Source of the DNA: Puniceibacterium confluentis
GTDB taxonomy: Bacteria > Pseudomonadota > Alphaproteobacteria > Rhodobacterales > Rhodobacteraceae
Length of the DNA stretch: 64,000 nucleotides
Direction of reading: 5' to 3'
Assembly (NCBI RefSeq): GCF_007923445.1
Contig: NZ_VOJI01000004.1
Location: 124,001-188,000, forward strand
The position numbers and the translations under genes were made by a program. Every line of letters starts with the position of its first letter. The first letter of the stretch is position 1. Shown piece by piece: positions 42,038 to 51,044 of this stretch. The notes below the pieces were generated by a model. That model worked only from the letters and a program-made list of their open reading frames with translations, did no database searches and had not been told where the DNA came from.

Positions 42038-43433
42038 GCCAGACGCGGCGTCGGCGACGTCGCTGGACCAGCGTTTTGCCGAGAGCATGGGCCAGCTTCT
42101 GGGGCCTGTCTTCCCACCCGCCGTCGGGCTGGCAGTTTCGGGCGGCGGCGACAGCATGGCGATGCTGTACCTTGCGCACAACTGGACACGTCGCTGGGGC
42201 CTGCAGCTGCGGGTTGTGACCGTGGATCACGGTCTGCGCCCCGAGGCGGCGGACGAGGCCGCCATGGTGGCGGACGCCTGTCGCGCGCTTGGCTGGCCAC
42301 ATGAAACCCTGCGCTGGCACTGGGACGGGCAGGGCAATGTGCAGAACGCCGCGCGGCAGGCCCGGCTGCGGCTGATGGATCGCTGGCGCGGCGACCTCGG
42401 GCACATTCTCATGGCGCACACCCGCGACGATCTTGCCGAAACCTTTTTGATGCGTCTGGCGCGCGGCTCCGGCGTCGAGGGGCTGTCAGCCATGTCAGCG
42501 CGCCGGGTGGTACGGCTTCGGGGCACTGAAAGCCGGGAACCTTCAGGTGACGGCGGGGGCGCGGGAGGGGCGGCCTCTGCGCCGGGCAACCGGGACTCCG
42601 AGGGGCCCCGGTCTGCTGGTTTCGAGGTGATCCGCCCCTGTCTGGGCATGCGTCGCGAGGAGTTGCGGCACTATCTTCGGACCTTGCGGGGGCGCTGGGT
42701 CGAGGATCCGTCAAACGACGACGCCCGGTATGACCGGGTGCGGATGCGCCGCCTGCTGGTGACGCTGGAGGCGGAAGGGCTGGGGGTCGAAACCTTGGCA
42801 ATGACGGCGGACCGGCTGTCGCGGGCCAAAGAGGCGCTGACCGCCCGCGCCCTGACCGTCTGGGCCGACACCGGACAGGAGGGGCGCGCGCTGAATGCGG
42901 CGACGGGCGATATCCTGTTCCGGCAGACCGGGTTTGCAGCCACGGAACTGGACACGCAGATGCGCCTGCTGGCCGCAGCGCTACAATATGTCTCGTCAAC
43001 GTCATACCGCCCGCGGTCCGACGCGGTCGAGGCGCTGCTGGACCGTGTGCTGGCAGGCGGCGCCGGAACGCTTCAGGGGTGCGAGGTGCGCAGTTGCGGT
43101 GACCTTATTCAGATCAGCCGGGAACCGGCCGCGCTGACGGGGCAGTTGGTTCCCATCTCGGACGGGGCGCTCTGGGATGGGCGCTGGACGGTTTATGGGC
43201 AGGAATTCAAGGGTTTGACCCTGCGGTCTCTGGGCGAAGACGGCTGGGCGCAATGCCCCGGGCGCCCCGACGGGGCGCCACGCTTCCGGACCGCCCGGGC
43301 GCTGCCCTCGATCTGGGACGGTGACCGACTGGTGGCCTGCGATGCGCTGGGGGTTGGTCCGGGGGGCACAATCCAATTGACGCCAATGGCGCAGCCGGGC
43401 AGCAGCTTTGCCAACTTCCTTCTTTCGCATTGA
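42024..43433 (+). CDS. tilS: tRNA(Ile)-lysidine synthetase
   Basis: TilS converts cytidine 34 of the AUA-reading tRNA-Ile to lysidine, using ATP and lysine. The 469-residue product has the PP-loop LAVSGGGDSMAMLYLAHNW and HTRDDLAETFLMRLARGSGVE. A low-complexity Gly/Ala/Ser stretch of about 40 residues follows VVRLRGTES and precedes EVIRPCL; it is not usual for the family. The start is uncertain: TTG 42024 overlaps the ybgF stop and keeps a normal N-terminus; TTG 41991 and ATG 42087 are alternatives. Confidence 0.88.
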   Translation: MAASRPDAASATSLDQRFAESMGQLLGPVFPPAVGLAVSGGGDSMAMLYLAHNWTRRWGLQLRVVTVDHGLRPEAADEAAMVADACRALGWPHETLRWHWDGQGNVQNAARQARLRLMDRWRGDLGHILMAHTRDDLAETFLMRLARGSGVEGLSAMSARRVVRLRGTESREPSGDGGGAGGAASAPGNRDSEGPRSAGFEVIRPCLGMRREELRHYLRTLRGRWVEDPSNDDARYDRVRMRRLLVTLEAEGLGVETLAMTADRLSRAKEALTARALTVWADTGQEGRALNAATGDILFRQTGFAATELDTQMRLLAAALQYVSSTSYRPRSDAVEALLDRVLAGGAGTLQGCEVRSCGDLIQISREPAALTGQLVPISDGALWDGRWTVYGQEFKGLTLRSLGEDGWAQCPGRPDGAPRFRTARALPSIWDGDRLVACDALGVGPGGTIQLTPMAQPGSSFANFLLSH

Positions 43434-43510
43434 ACCGGCTGGCGTGATGTCTATGTTACAGCGTGACGTTGTGTGCTATCAATTGCGCACCGGATTTTAG
43501 GAGGTTTTCC

Positions 43511-45427
43511 TTGGGAAACGCACGTAACATTGCCTTCTGGGTGGTCCTGTTCCTGCTCGTTCTCGCGCTGTTCAATCTGTTCAGCGGCGGCGGCACGACA
43601 CTTCAGAGCCGCGAAATCAGCTATACTGATTTTGTGGCCGCGGTTGAGAACAAGACCGTCAGCTCTGTCACTCTGGATGGGGAGCAGGTGCGCTTTCGCA
43701 GCTCGGACGGCAACGACTATGTGACAATCAAGCCGGAAGATGCCGAAGTGACCAACATGCTGGTCACCAACAACATACCGGTGCGCGCCGAGGCACAGCA
43801 GCAGTCTGGCTTTCAGTCCTTCCTGTTGAGCCTGCTGCCCTTCCTGCTGCTGATCGGTGTCTGGATCTATTTCATGAACCGGATGCAGGGTGGCGGCAAA
43901 GGCGGTGCCATGGGGTTCGGCAAGTCCAAGGCCAAGATGCTGACGGAAAAGCATGGCCGGGTAACGTTTGACGATGTTGCCGGCATTGACGAGGCCAAGG
44001 AAGAGCTTGAGGAAATCGTCGAGTTCCTGCGCAACCCGCAGAAATTCAGCCGCCTTGGCGGCAAGATCCCCAAGGGCGCGTTGCTGGTCGGCCCTCCGGG
44101 CACCGGCAAGACCCTGCTGGCCCGCGCGATCGCCGGTGAGGCCGGTGTGCCTTTCTTCACCATCTCGGGTTCCGATTTTGTCGAGATGTTTGTCGGTGTC
44201 GGTGCATCCCGAGTGCGCGACATGTTCGAACAGGCGAAGAAGAACGCGCCCTGCATCGTGTTCATCGACGAGATCGACGCCGTCGGCCGCAACCGGGGGG
44301 CCGGTTATGGCGGTGGCAACGACGAGCGCGAACAGACGCTGAACCAGTTGCTGGTCGAAATGGACGGCTTCGAGGCCAACGAGGGTGTGATCATCCTCGC
44401 CGCCACCAACCGCCGCGACGTTCTCGATCCGGCATTGCTGCGTCCGGGCCGCTTTGACCGTCAGATCACGGTTCCGAATCCCGACATCAAGGGCCGCGAA
44501 AAGATCCTCAACGTACATGCCCGCAAGACACCGCTTGGCCCCGACGCCGACATGCGCATCATCGCGCGCGGCACCCCCGGTTTTTCGGGGGCCGATCTGG
44601 CCAACCTGGTCAACGAGGCGGCCCTGATGGCCGCCCGTGTGGGCCGCCGGTTCGTGACGATGGAAGATTTCGAAAACGCCAAGGACAAGGTCATGATGGG
44701 GGCCGAGCGCCGCAGCATGGTGCTGACTCCCGAGCAGAAGGAAAAGACCGCCTATCACGAAGCGGGGCACGCCGTCGTCGGCCTGTCGCTGCCGCAGTGC
44801 GATCCGGTCTACAAGGCGACCATCATCCCGCGCGGCGGCGCGCTGGGTATGGTCGTGTCCCTGCCCGAGATTGACCGTCTGAACTGGCATCGCTCGGAGT
44901 GCGAGGAAAAGCTGGCCATGACCATGGCGGGCAAGGCGGCCGAGATCATCAAGTATGGTGCGGACAATGTCTCCAACGGTCCTGCCGGCGACATCCAGCA
45001 GGCATCGGCACTGGCGCGTGCAATGGTGCTGCGCTGGGGCATGTCGGACAAGATCGGCAACATCGACTACTCCGAAGCGCACGAGGGCTACAGCGGCCAG
45101 ACGGCCGGCCTGTCTGTCTCTGCCCACACCAAGGAGGTGATCGAGAGCGAGGTGAAGCGCTTTATCTCGGAAGCTTACGACCGCGCTTTCCAGATCCTGA
45201 CCGATAAGAACGCAGAGTGGGAACGTCTGGCGCAGGGTCTGCTCGAGTATGAGACGCTGACCGGCGATGAAATCAAGCGGGTGATCCGTGGCGAGCCGCC
45301 GCAGGCCGGGCCGGACGACGATGGCCAGGGCGAAGAAGAAACGCCCAGCGTCACGGCCATTCCCAAGACGAAGCCGAAGGCCAAGACCTCTGGCGACGGC
45401 GGGCTGGAGCCTGAACCGTCGGTATGA
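43511..45427 (+). CDS. ftsH: ATP-dependent zinc metalloprotease FtsH
   Basis: FtsH is the membrane-anchored AAA+ protease that degrades misfolded membrane proteins and regulators. The 638-residue product starts at TTG 43511, with AGGAGG 8 nt upstream. It has two transmembrane segments (about 7-25 and 102-122) around a periplasmic domain, Walker A GPPGTGKT at 194-201, [15 protein letters not shown], the second region of homology, and the zinc motif HEAGH at 416-420. It lies behind tilS and overlaps the methyltransferase gene by 4 nt. Confidence 0.96.
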   Translation: MGNARNIAFWVVLFLLVLALFNLFSGGGTTLQSREISYTDFVAAVENKTVSSVTLDGEQVRFRSSDGNDYVTIKPEDAEVTNMLVTNNIPVRAEAQQQSGFQSFLLSLLPFLLLIGVWIYFMNRMQGGGKGGAMGFGKSKAKMLTEKHGRVTFDDVAGIDEAKEELEEIVEFLRNPQKFSRLGGKIPKGALLVGPPGTGKTLLARAIAGEAGVPFFTISGSDFVEMFVGVGASRVRDMFEQAKKNAPCIVFIDEIDAVGRNRGAGYGGGNDEREQTLNQLLVEMDGFEANEGVIILAATNRRDVLDPALLRPGRFDRQITVPNPDIKGREKILNVHARKTPLGPDADMRIIARGTPGFSGADLANLVNEAALMAARVGRRFVTMEDFENAKDKVMMGAERRSMVLTPEQKEKTAYHEAGHAVVGLSLPQCDPVYKATIIPRGGALGMVVSLPEIDRLNWHRSECEEKLAMTMAGKAAEIIKYGADNVSNGPAGDIQQASALARAMVLRWGMSDKIGNIDYSEAHEGYSGQTAGLSVSAHTKEVIESEVKRFISEAYDRAFQILTDKNAEWERLAQGLLEYETLTGDEIKRVIRGEPPQAGPDDDGQGEEETPSVTAIPKTKPKAKTSGDGGLEPEPSV

Positions 45428-46200
45428 TCGAACTGGCCGATCAGGATTGGAACCCCGGGGCTTACTACAGGTTCCGGGGTCTGCGTCTGCGCCCCGCACT
45501 GGATCTGTTGCGCGCAGTCGGACCGCTGCCCGAGGGATCGGTGATCGACCTTGGCTGTGGCGGCGGGGCCGTCGGCCCGGCGCTGGGACAGTTGCGGCGT
45601 CATCTCGTCGGTGTCGATACCAGCCCGGCGATGCTGTCGCAGGCGCGACTGACCGGGGGCTATGACGAACTTCTGGAACAGGACCTGGCCGAGTGGTCCT
45701 CCAGTGCTCCGGTCGCGATGATCTTTTCCAACGCCGCATTGCACTGGGTCGCCTCGCACGAGACCCTTCTGCCCCGGCTGGCGGCGTTGCTGGCTCCGGG
45801 CGGGGTGCTGGCGGTGCAGTTCCCGCATCAGAACAACGCGCCGTCGCATCGGCTGTGGCGGTCACTGGTGGACGAGCTTTTCCCCGGCCGGATCGACCCG
45901 ACGCAGGGACCAAAGGTGTTGCTGCCGGCGGAGTACCATCGCCTGCTCGCGCCTCTGGGCAAGGTCACGCTGTGGGAAACCGAATATTATCAGGAACTGG
46001 CACCGGACGGCGAAGGCCACCCGGTACGGCGTTTCACCGAAGGGACCTATGCCCGCCCAATCCTGAACAAGCTGGACAGGGACGAACAGGCGCAACTGAT
46101 CCGCACCTATGAAAGCGTGATCGGCAAAGCCTATCCCAAGGGGCCGAACGGCACCGTGTTGTTTCCGTTCCGCAGGCTGTTCTTTACCCTCTCGGTCTGA
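45424..46200 (+). CDS. SAM-dependent methyltransferase, trans-aconitate methyltransferase type
   Basis: A 258-residue class I methyltransferase with motif [30 protein letters not shown] and [20 protein letters not shown]. The latter, and the overall length, resemble trans-aconitate 2-methyltransferase (Tam), which methylates a spontaneous inhibitor of the TCA cycle; assignment rests on pattern only. Its ATG overlaps the ftsH stop (ATGA), so it is coupled to ftsH. A GTG-started glycosylase gene follows 4 nt later. Confidence 0.8.
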   Translation: MIELADQDWNPGAYYRFRGLRLRPALDLLRAVGPLPEGSVIDLGCGGGAVGPALGQLRRHLVGVDTSPAMLSQARLTGGYDELLEQDLAEWSSSAPVAMIFSNAALHWVASHETLLPRLAALLAPGGVLAVQFPHQNNAPSHRLWRSLVDELFPGRIDPTQGPKVLLPAEYHRLLAPLGKVTLWETEYYQELAPDGEGHPVRRFTEGTYARPILNKLDRDEQAQLIRTYESVIGKAYPKGPNGTVLFPFRRLFFTLSV

Positions 46201-46204
46201 CGCG

Positions 46205-46825
46205 GTGACGGCGGCGCAATGCGGATCGGACGGCAGGGGCGCGCTGGCCAGCGACATCGGCCGCTGCCGGATCTGCGCCACCCGCTTCGCCGGGACCCGC
46301 ACCGCCCATGCGCCGCGTCCGGTGGCCTGGTTTGCCCCGCAGGCGCGGTTGCTGATCGCCGGACAGGCGCCGGGGATGCGGGTGCACCTCTCGGGCATTC
46401 CCTTCGACGATGCCTCGGGTGACCGGCTGCGCAACTGGCTGGGGCTCAGCCGTGACCAGTTCTACGACCGCTCGCGCGTGGCTGTGGTGCCAATGGCCTT
46501 TTGCTTTCCGGGTTACGACGCCCGCGGCGCCGACCTGCCGCCGCCGCCGGTGTGCCGGGCCACCTGGCATGATCAGGTGATGCAGGCGCTTCCGGATATC
46601 CGCCTGAGCGTGATCATTGGCGCCCATGCGCAGCGGTATCATCTGGGCGGCCGCGACAGTGTCACGCGCACCGTGGCAGGCTGGCGCGACCATCTGCCCG
46701 CGCGCATCCCCTTGCCGCACCCGTCCTGGCGCAATACCGGATGGCTGCGTAAGAACCCCTGGTTCGAGGCCGAGCTGTTGCCGGTCCTGCGGGCCAGGGT
46801 AAGCTCGGTACTGGGAGAGACGTGA
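46205..46825 (+). CDS. Uracil-DNA glycosylase superfamily protein
   Basis: A 206-residue member of the UDG superfamily. It has the motif A-like LLIAGQAPGMRVHLSGIPF (GQAPG at 53-57) and the motif B-like LPHPSWRNTGWLRKNPWF (HPSxxN). A CRIC pair of cysteines lies near the N-terminus, but the four-cysteine iron-sulfur set of family 4 is not evident. It may excise uracil or another lesion, or be an inactive relative. GTG 46205 lies 4 nt after the methyltransferase; its stop overlaps the SseB start. Confidence 0.82.
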   Translation: MTAAQCGSDGRGALASDIGRCRICATRFAGTRTAHAPRPVAWFAPQARLLIAGQAPGMRVHLSGIPFDDASGDRLRNWLGLSRDQFYDRSRVAVVPMAFCFPGYDARGADLPPPPVCRATWHDQVMQALPDIRLSVIIGAHAQRYHLGGRDSVTRTVAGWRDHLPARIPLPHPSWRNTGWLRKNPWFEAELLPVLRARVSSVLGET

Positions 46826-47616
46826 TGGACGAAACGACCCCGCTGGACGCGGCCCACGCCGCGATGGAGGCAACCCCGGGCGATGACACCGCGCGTCTGC
46901 GGTTCTTTGAACGGCTGGCGGATGCGGAATTGTTTCTGCTGCTGGCGCAGGAGGCTGTGGGCGACAGCATCACTCCCGAACTTTTCGATCTCTCGGACAG
47001 CCGCTTTGTCCTGGTGTTTGACCGCGAAGAGCGGCTGACCCGCTTCACCGGCAGCGCTGCGCCCTATGCCGCCCTGCCGGGGCGGGTGATCGCCGCCATG
47101 CTGGCGGGGCAGGACATCGGTCTGGGTCTCAACCTCGAGGTGGCGCCGTCGTCATTCCTGATCCCGGCCGGGGCGGTCGACTGGCTGACGCAGACCCTGG
47201 GACAAGGCCCCGAGGAAGCTGAGGCCAGACCTGTCGAGGTATTGTCGCCCAGAGGCCTGCCCGACGTTCTGCTGAGCGCGCTGGACACCAAGCTGGGTTT
47301 GGCGGCGGGGTTGGCGCGCAAGGCCTATCTGGCGGCCGTGGTCTATGACGACGACAGCCGCGGCCATCTGCTGGGGCTCACCGGCACCACCCCGGGCGCC
47401 GAGGCGGCGCTGGCCCGCGCGGTGAACGAAGCACTGGTGTTTTCGGGCATCGAGGCCGGTGCGCTGGATGTGGTGTTTCTGCCGGACAGCGACCCGCTGA
47501 CCGCCAAGCTCGCCCGGGTCGGCCTGCGGTTCGATCTGCCGCAACCGGCCAGACCAGCCGCGGTCACACCGGCCGCCCCGGGCTCTGATCCTGCAAGGCC
47601 GCCAATCCTGCGCTGA
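46825..47616 (+). CDS. SseB-family protein
   Basis: The 263-residue product contains an SseB-type N-terminal domain: DAAHAAMEATPGDDTARLRF, then FERLADAELFLLLAQEAVGD and LVFDREERLTRFTGSAAPYA. The C-terminal half (about 120-250) is a second alpha/beta unit (KAYLAAVVYDDDSRGHLLGL). SseB proteins were named for serine sensitivity, but their role is unclear. The stop codon of the glycosylase gene overlaps its ATG by one base (TGATG), with GGAGAG upstream; it is the last gene coupled to ftsH. Confidence 0.82.
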   Translation: MDETTPLDAAHAAMEATPGDDTARLRFFERLADAELFLLLAQEAVGDSITPELFDLSDSRFVLVFDREERLTRFTGSAAPYAALPGRVIAAMLAGQDIGLGLNLEVAPSSFLIPAGAVDWLTQTLGQGPEEAEARPVEVLSPRGLPDVLLSALDTKLGLAAGLARKAYLAAVVYDDDSRGHLLGLTGTTPGAEAALARAVNEALVFSGIEAGALDVVFLPDSDPLTAKLARVGLRFDLPQPARPAAVTPAAPGSDPARPPILR

Positions 47617-47732
47617 CCGGCGCCGCTGTCCGCGCCGAAGCCCGGGCCAGAACCTGCACCGTCAAAATCCGGCGTCGCGCGGGTCGGGCGCTGGGTACCG
47701 CATGAGCGTGGCAGCTCCAGAGCTGTGCGCCG

Positions 47733-48740
47733 TCACTCCAGCCCCAGATCCTGCCTAAGTGTCGGCAGCAGGTCACCCGCAGCGGATCGCGCTTCCCAGA
47801 CCCCGCGGGCAATCGCGCGGGACAGACACAGCGCCGCGGCGTGGCCGATCTGGGTCAGCTCAAGCGGCGGCGCAACCAGCGGTCTGGCACCGGTTGACAC
47901 CGCAAACACCAGATCGCCGTCATGTGGGCTGTGGGCGGGCAGGATTGCGCGGGCAATGCCGTCATGGGCGGCAACCGCCATGCGCCGCAATTGCGCCTTG
48001 TCCAGCGCCGCATCGGTGGCGACGATGGCGATCGTCGTATTGCCAAGCGCCGCCATCGCGGCGGATTTCCGGCTGGGGGGCGGTGTCTGGTATCCCCGCG
48101 CCGGGTCGGGGCCAAGGTCGCCGAATTCGCCGCCGATCTCGAACGGCGCGGCCCAGAAATGCCGCCCCGAGGGTGTCGTGACGCTGCCCAGCGGATTCAC
48201 CGCCACCAGCGCGCCGACCATGGTGCCATCGTCCAGCCGCAGCGAGGCCGAGCCCAGGCCCCCCTTGTGCATCGCGGTCTGCGCACCGGTGCCGGCGCCG
48301 TGGCTGCCAAGCGCGAAATGCCCTGCCGCCGCCGCCAGCGCGGCGCGGCCAAGACCGGGGTAAGGATTTTCCCGCCAGCCCTTGGTGCCGCCGTTCAGCA
48401 GGTCGAACAGGATGGCGGCGGGCACCAGCGGCACCCGGGCGCTGTGCACGGCAAAGCCGCGCCCGGCATCGTGCAGGGCCTCCATCACGCCCTGGGCCGC
48501 CGCCAGACCAAAGGCGCTGCCGCCCGACAGCACCAGCGCATCGACCCCGGGTGCGGTCTTGTCGGGTTCCAGCAGATCGGTTTCACGGGTGCCGGGGGCA
48601 CCGCCCAGCACCGCGTAGGAGCAGGCAAAGGGCGCCTGAGCGGTGAGCACGGTGGTGCCCGATTTAAGCGCCGCGTCTTCGGCATTGCCCACGCTCAGGC
48701 CGGGCACATCGGTGATCAGGTTCAGCGGGCCGGGTTTCAT
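47733..48740 (-). CDS. P1-family amidohydrolase/peptidase (DmpA/NylC type)
   Basis: An Ntn-type autoprocessing hydrolase of 335 residues. The large-subunit signature ALVLSGGSAFGLAAAQGVME lies at about 68-87. The segment ALGNTTIAIVATDAALDKA suggests autocleavage between Asn234 and Thr235, making Thr235 the nucleophile as in NylC; DmpA uses Ser at this place. Relatives cleave beta-peptides, D-amino-acid amides or nylon oligomers. No signal peptide. It is the last gene of the importer-ALDH-SDR run, 84 bp after the SDR gene. Confidence 0.85.
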   Translation of the reverse strand: MKPGPLNLITDVPGLSVGNAEDAALKSGTTVLTAQAPFACSYAVLGGAPGTRETDLLEPDKTAPGVDALVLSGGSAFGLAAAQGVMEALHDAGRGFAVHSARVPLVPAAILFDLLNGGTKGWRENPYPGLGRAALAAAAGHFALGSHGAGTGAQTAMHKGGLGSASLRLDDGTMVGALVAVNPLGSVTTPSGRHFWAAPFEIGGEFGDLGPDPARGYQTPPPSRKSAAMAALGNTTIAIVATDAALDKAQLRRMAVAAHDGIARAILPAHSPHDGDLVFAVSTGARPLVAPPLELTQIGHAAALCLSRAIARGVWEARSAAGDLLPTLRQDLGLE

Positions 48741-48824
48741 TGCAGCGCCACGCCGCAGGTGGGGTGCGGCCTGCCGGGCGCGGTGCCTCCGGCGAGAGCC
48801 GTCACAGGCGGACGGCAGCCCGGG

Positions 48825-49565
48825 TCAGATGCAGCGACCACCGTCCACCTCCATGCAGACGCCGGTGATCATGCTGGCCTCGTCCGAGCAGAGGTAAAGC
48901 GCTGCGGCGGCCAGATCCTCGGGGGTGGAAAAGCGGCCCAGCGGAATGGTGGCGAGGAATTTCGCCCGCATCTCGGGGGTGTCCTCGCCCAGAAAGCTTT
49001 TCAGCAACGGGGTCTCACCGGCGACCGGGTTCAGCGCGTTGACGCGAATTCCGGCAGGGGCGAGTTCGACCGCCATCGTCCGGGTGGCGGTGATCATCCA
49101 GCCCTTGGAGGCGTTGTACCAGTTGAGCCGCGGGCGCGGCGAGACCCCGGCGGTCGAGGCGATGTTGAGCACGACGCCGGATCCCCGCTGTTTGAAATGC
49201 GGCACCAGAGCCCGGGCGGTGAGGTAGACGGACTTGCAGTTCACCGCAAACACCCGGTCAAAGTCGTCTTCGCTCACATCCTCCATCGCGGCGGGCAGGT
49301 GGGTGATGCCGGCGTTGTTCACCAGAATGTCGACATAGCCCATCCGGCTGATCGCCTCGGAGGCCATCTGGGCCACGCTGTCACCCTTCGCAACATCGGC
49401 GGTGATCGCGATGCCGCCGCACTCGGCGGCGACGCGCTGTGCCGCCTCGGAGTTGAGGTCGGCGAGCATCACAGTCGCGCCTTCGGCGCAGAACCGGCGC
49501 GCGATGCCGGCGCCAAAGCCCGAGCCCGCGCCGGTGACAAGAGCGGTCTTGCCGTGAAGTCTCAT
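48825..49565 (-). CDS. Short-chain dehydrogenase/reductase
   Basis: A classical SDR of 246 residues: NAD(P)-binding TGAGSGFG at 11-18, LVNNAGITHL at about 81-90, and the catalytic set Ser137, Tyr150 and Lys154 (NWYNASKGW). Asp36 after the second strand (MLADLN) favours NAD over NADP. The substrate is unknown; its place between an aldehyde dehydrogenase (36 bp) and a P1-family hydrolase (84 bp) suggests oxidation of an alcohol that the ALDH then finishes. Confidence 0.88.
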   Translation of the reverse strand: MRLHGKTALVTGAGSGFGAGIARRFCAEGATVMLADLNSEAAQRVAAECGGIAITADVAKGDSVAQMASEAISRMGYVDILVNNAGITHLPAAMEDVSEDDFDRVFAVNCKSVYLTARALVPHFKQRGSGVVLNIASTAGVSPRPRLNWYNASKGWMITATRTMAVELAPAGIRVNALNPVAGETPLLKSFLGEDTPEMRAKFLATIPLGRFSTPEDLAAAALYLCSDEASMITGVCMEVDGGRCI

Positions 49566-49601
49566 GGTGGTGTCCCTTCTGCCCGTGGATGTCGGCCTGT
49601 T

Positions 49602-51044
49602 CTAGCCATGATGCGCCGCGACGGTGCGCAGTGTGGAAAAGCCATACAGTGCCTCGAAGCCCTTTTCGCGGCCATGGCCTGATTTTCCTGTCCCGCCGAA
49701 CGGCAGTTCGACCCCGCCGCCGGCCCCGTAGTTGTTGATGAACACCTGCCCGGCCTTCAGCGCCCGGGCCAGCCGCATCTGCCGGGCGCCGTCCCGGGTC
49801 CAGACACCGGCCACAAGGCCGTAGTCGGTGCCGTTGGCGATGGCTAGAGCCTCGGCTTCGCTGTCGAACGGGATGATGACCTGCACCGGGCCGAATATCT
49901 CCTGTTGCGCCAGCGGGTGATCCGGCGGAACCGGGCCCAGCAGCGTCGGGGCGAGGTAGTGCCCGGGCGGCAGACCCTCGGGCAGCGGGCTTTGTGCCAG
50001 CAGCGGCAGGTCGGCGCCCTGGGTCAGAAACGCCGCGACCCGCGCCTTTTGACGGGCCGAGATCAGCGGACCGATGTCAGGGTCCTCCAGCGCCGGGCCA
50101 ACGACCTTGGCACGGTAGGCGGCGGCCATGCGGCTGGCGACGGCGTCATAGACGCTGCGCTGCACCAGGATGCGGGATGCGGCGGAACAGGTCTGTCCGG
50201 CGTTCTGCAGCCCGGCGTTGACAAGGAACGGCAGGGCGGCGTCGAGGTCGGCGTCCTCGAACACCAGTTGCGGGGATTTCCCGCCCAGTTCCAGCGTCAC
50301 CGGAATCACGTTGGCGCCCGCCGCGATCTGCACCGCAGCCCCGGTGGCGACCGAGCCGGTAAAGCTGATGTGGTCGATTCCGGGATGTGCCGCCAGCGCC
50401 GCGCCGGCCTCGGCTCCCAGGCCGGGCACGACGTTCAGCGCGCCGTCCGGCAGGCCGGCCAACTGGGCGAGCGCGGCAAAACAGAGCGCGGTGAGGCAGG
50501 CGTCCTCGGCCGGTTTGAGAACGCAGGCATTGCCCATCGCCAGCGCCGCCCCGACCGAGCGGCCGATGATCTGCATCGGGTAATTCCACGGTACGATATG
50601 GCCGGTGACACCCTGCGGGTCGCGCAGGGTATAGACGGTGTACCCCGGAAGGTAGGGGATGGTTTGCCCATGCAGCTTGTCGGCGGCACCGCCGTAGAAC
50701 TCCAGATAGCGCGCCAGCGCCAGAACATCGGCGCGGGCCTGGCGCAGCGGTTTGCCGACATCCAGTGCTTCGAGTGTCGTCAGGGTGTCAGCATGTTCCA
50801 GCACCAGTTGACCAAGGTGGCTGAGTTTGCGGCCCCTGTCGGTGGCGCTCAGCGCCCCCCAGGGACCCGAGAACGTCGCGCGGGCGGCCCTGACGGCGGC
50901 GTCGATGTCGCTGGCCCTGCCGCGGGCGATGCGGGCCAGCGGCGCACCGGTTGAGGGATCGAACAGGGGCAGGGTTTCCGGCGTGGCGCGCCACTGGCCA
51001 TCGACAAGGATATGCGAGGGATCAAACGGCAGGTCGGGCAGCAT
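49602..51044 (-). CDS. Aldehyde dehydrogenase family protein
   Basis: An NAD(P)-dependent aldehyde dehydrogenase of 480 residues. Catalytic Glu252 lies in VTLELGGKSPQ and nucleophilic Cys286 in NAGQTCSAASR; GHIVPWNYPMQII and FTGSVATG mark the cofactor site. The C-terminal ELPFGGTGKSGHGREKG resembles gamma-aminobutyraldehyde/betaine-aldehyde type enzymes, so an amino aldehyde is a reasonable but unproved substrate. ATG 51044 (AGGAGG 5 nt upstream) lies inside the last 23 nt of the ABC ATPase gene, so it belongs to the importer operon. Confidence 0.88.
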   Translation of the reverse strand: MLPDLPFDPSHILVDGQWRATPETLPLFDPSTGAPLARIARGRASDIDAAVRAARATFSGPWGALSATDRGRKLSHLGQLVLEHADTLTTLEALDVGKPLRQARADVLALARYLEFYGGAADKLHGQTIPYLPGYTVYTLRDPQGVTGHIVPWNYPMQIIGRSVGAALAMGNACVLKPAEDACLTALCFAALAQLAGLPDGALNVVPGLGAEAGAALAAHPGIDHISFTGSVATGAAVQIAAGANVIPVTLELGGKSPQLVFEDADLDAALPFLVNAGLQNAGQTCSAASRILVQRSVYDAVASRMAAAYRAKVVGPALEDPDIGPLISARQKARVAAFLTQGADLPLLAQSPLPEGLPPGHYLAPTLLGPVPPDHPLAQQEIFGPVQVIIPFDSEAEALAIANGTDYGLVAGVWTRDGARQMRLARALKAGQVFINNYGAGGGVELPFGGTGKSGHGREKGFEALYGFSTLRTVAAHHG

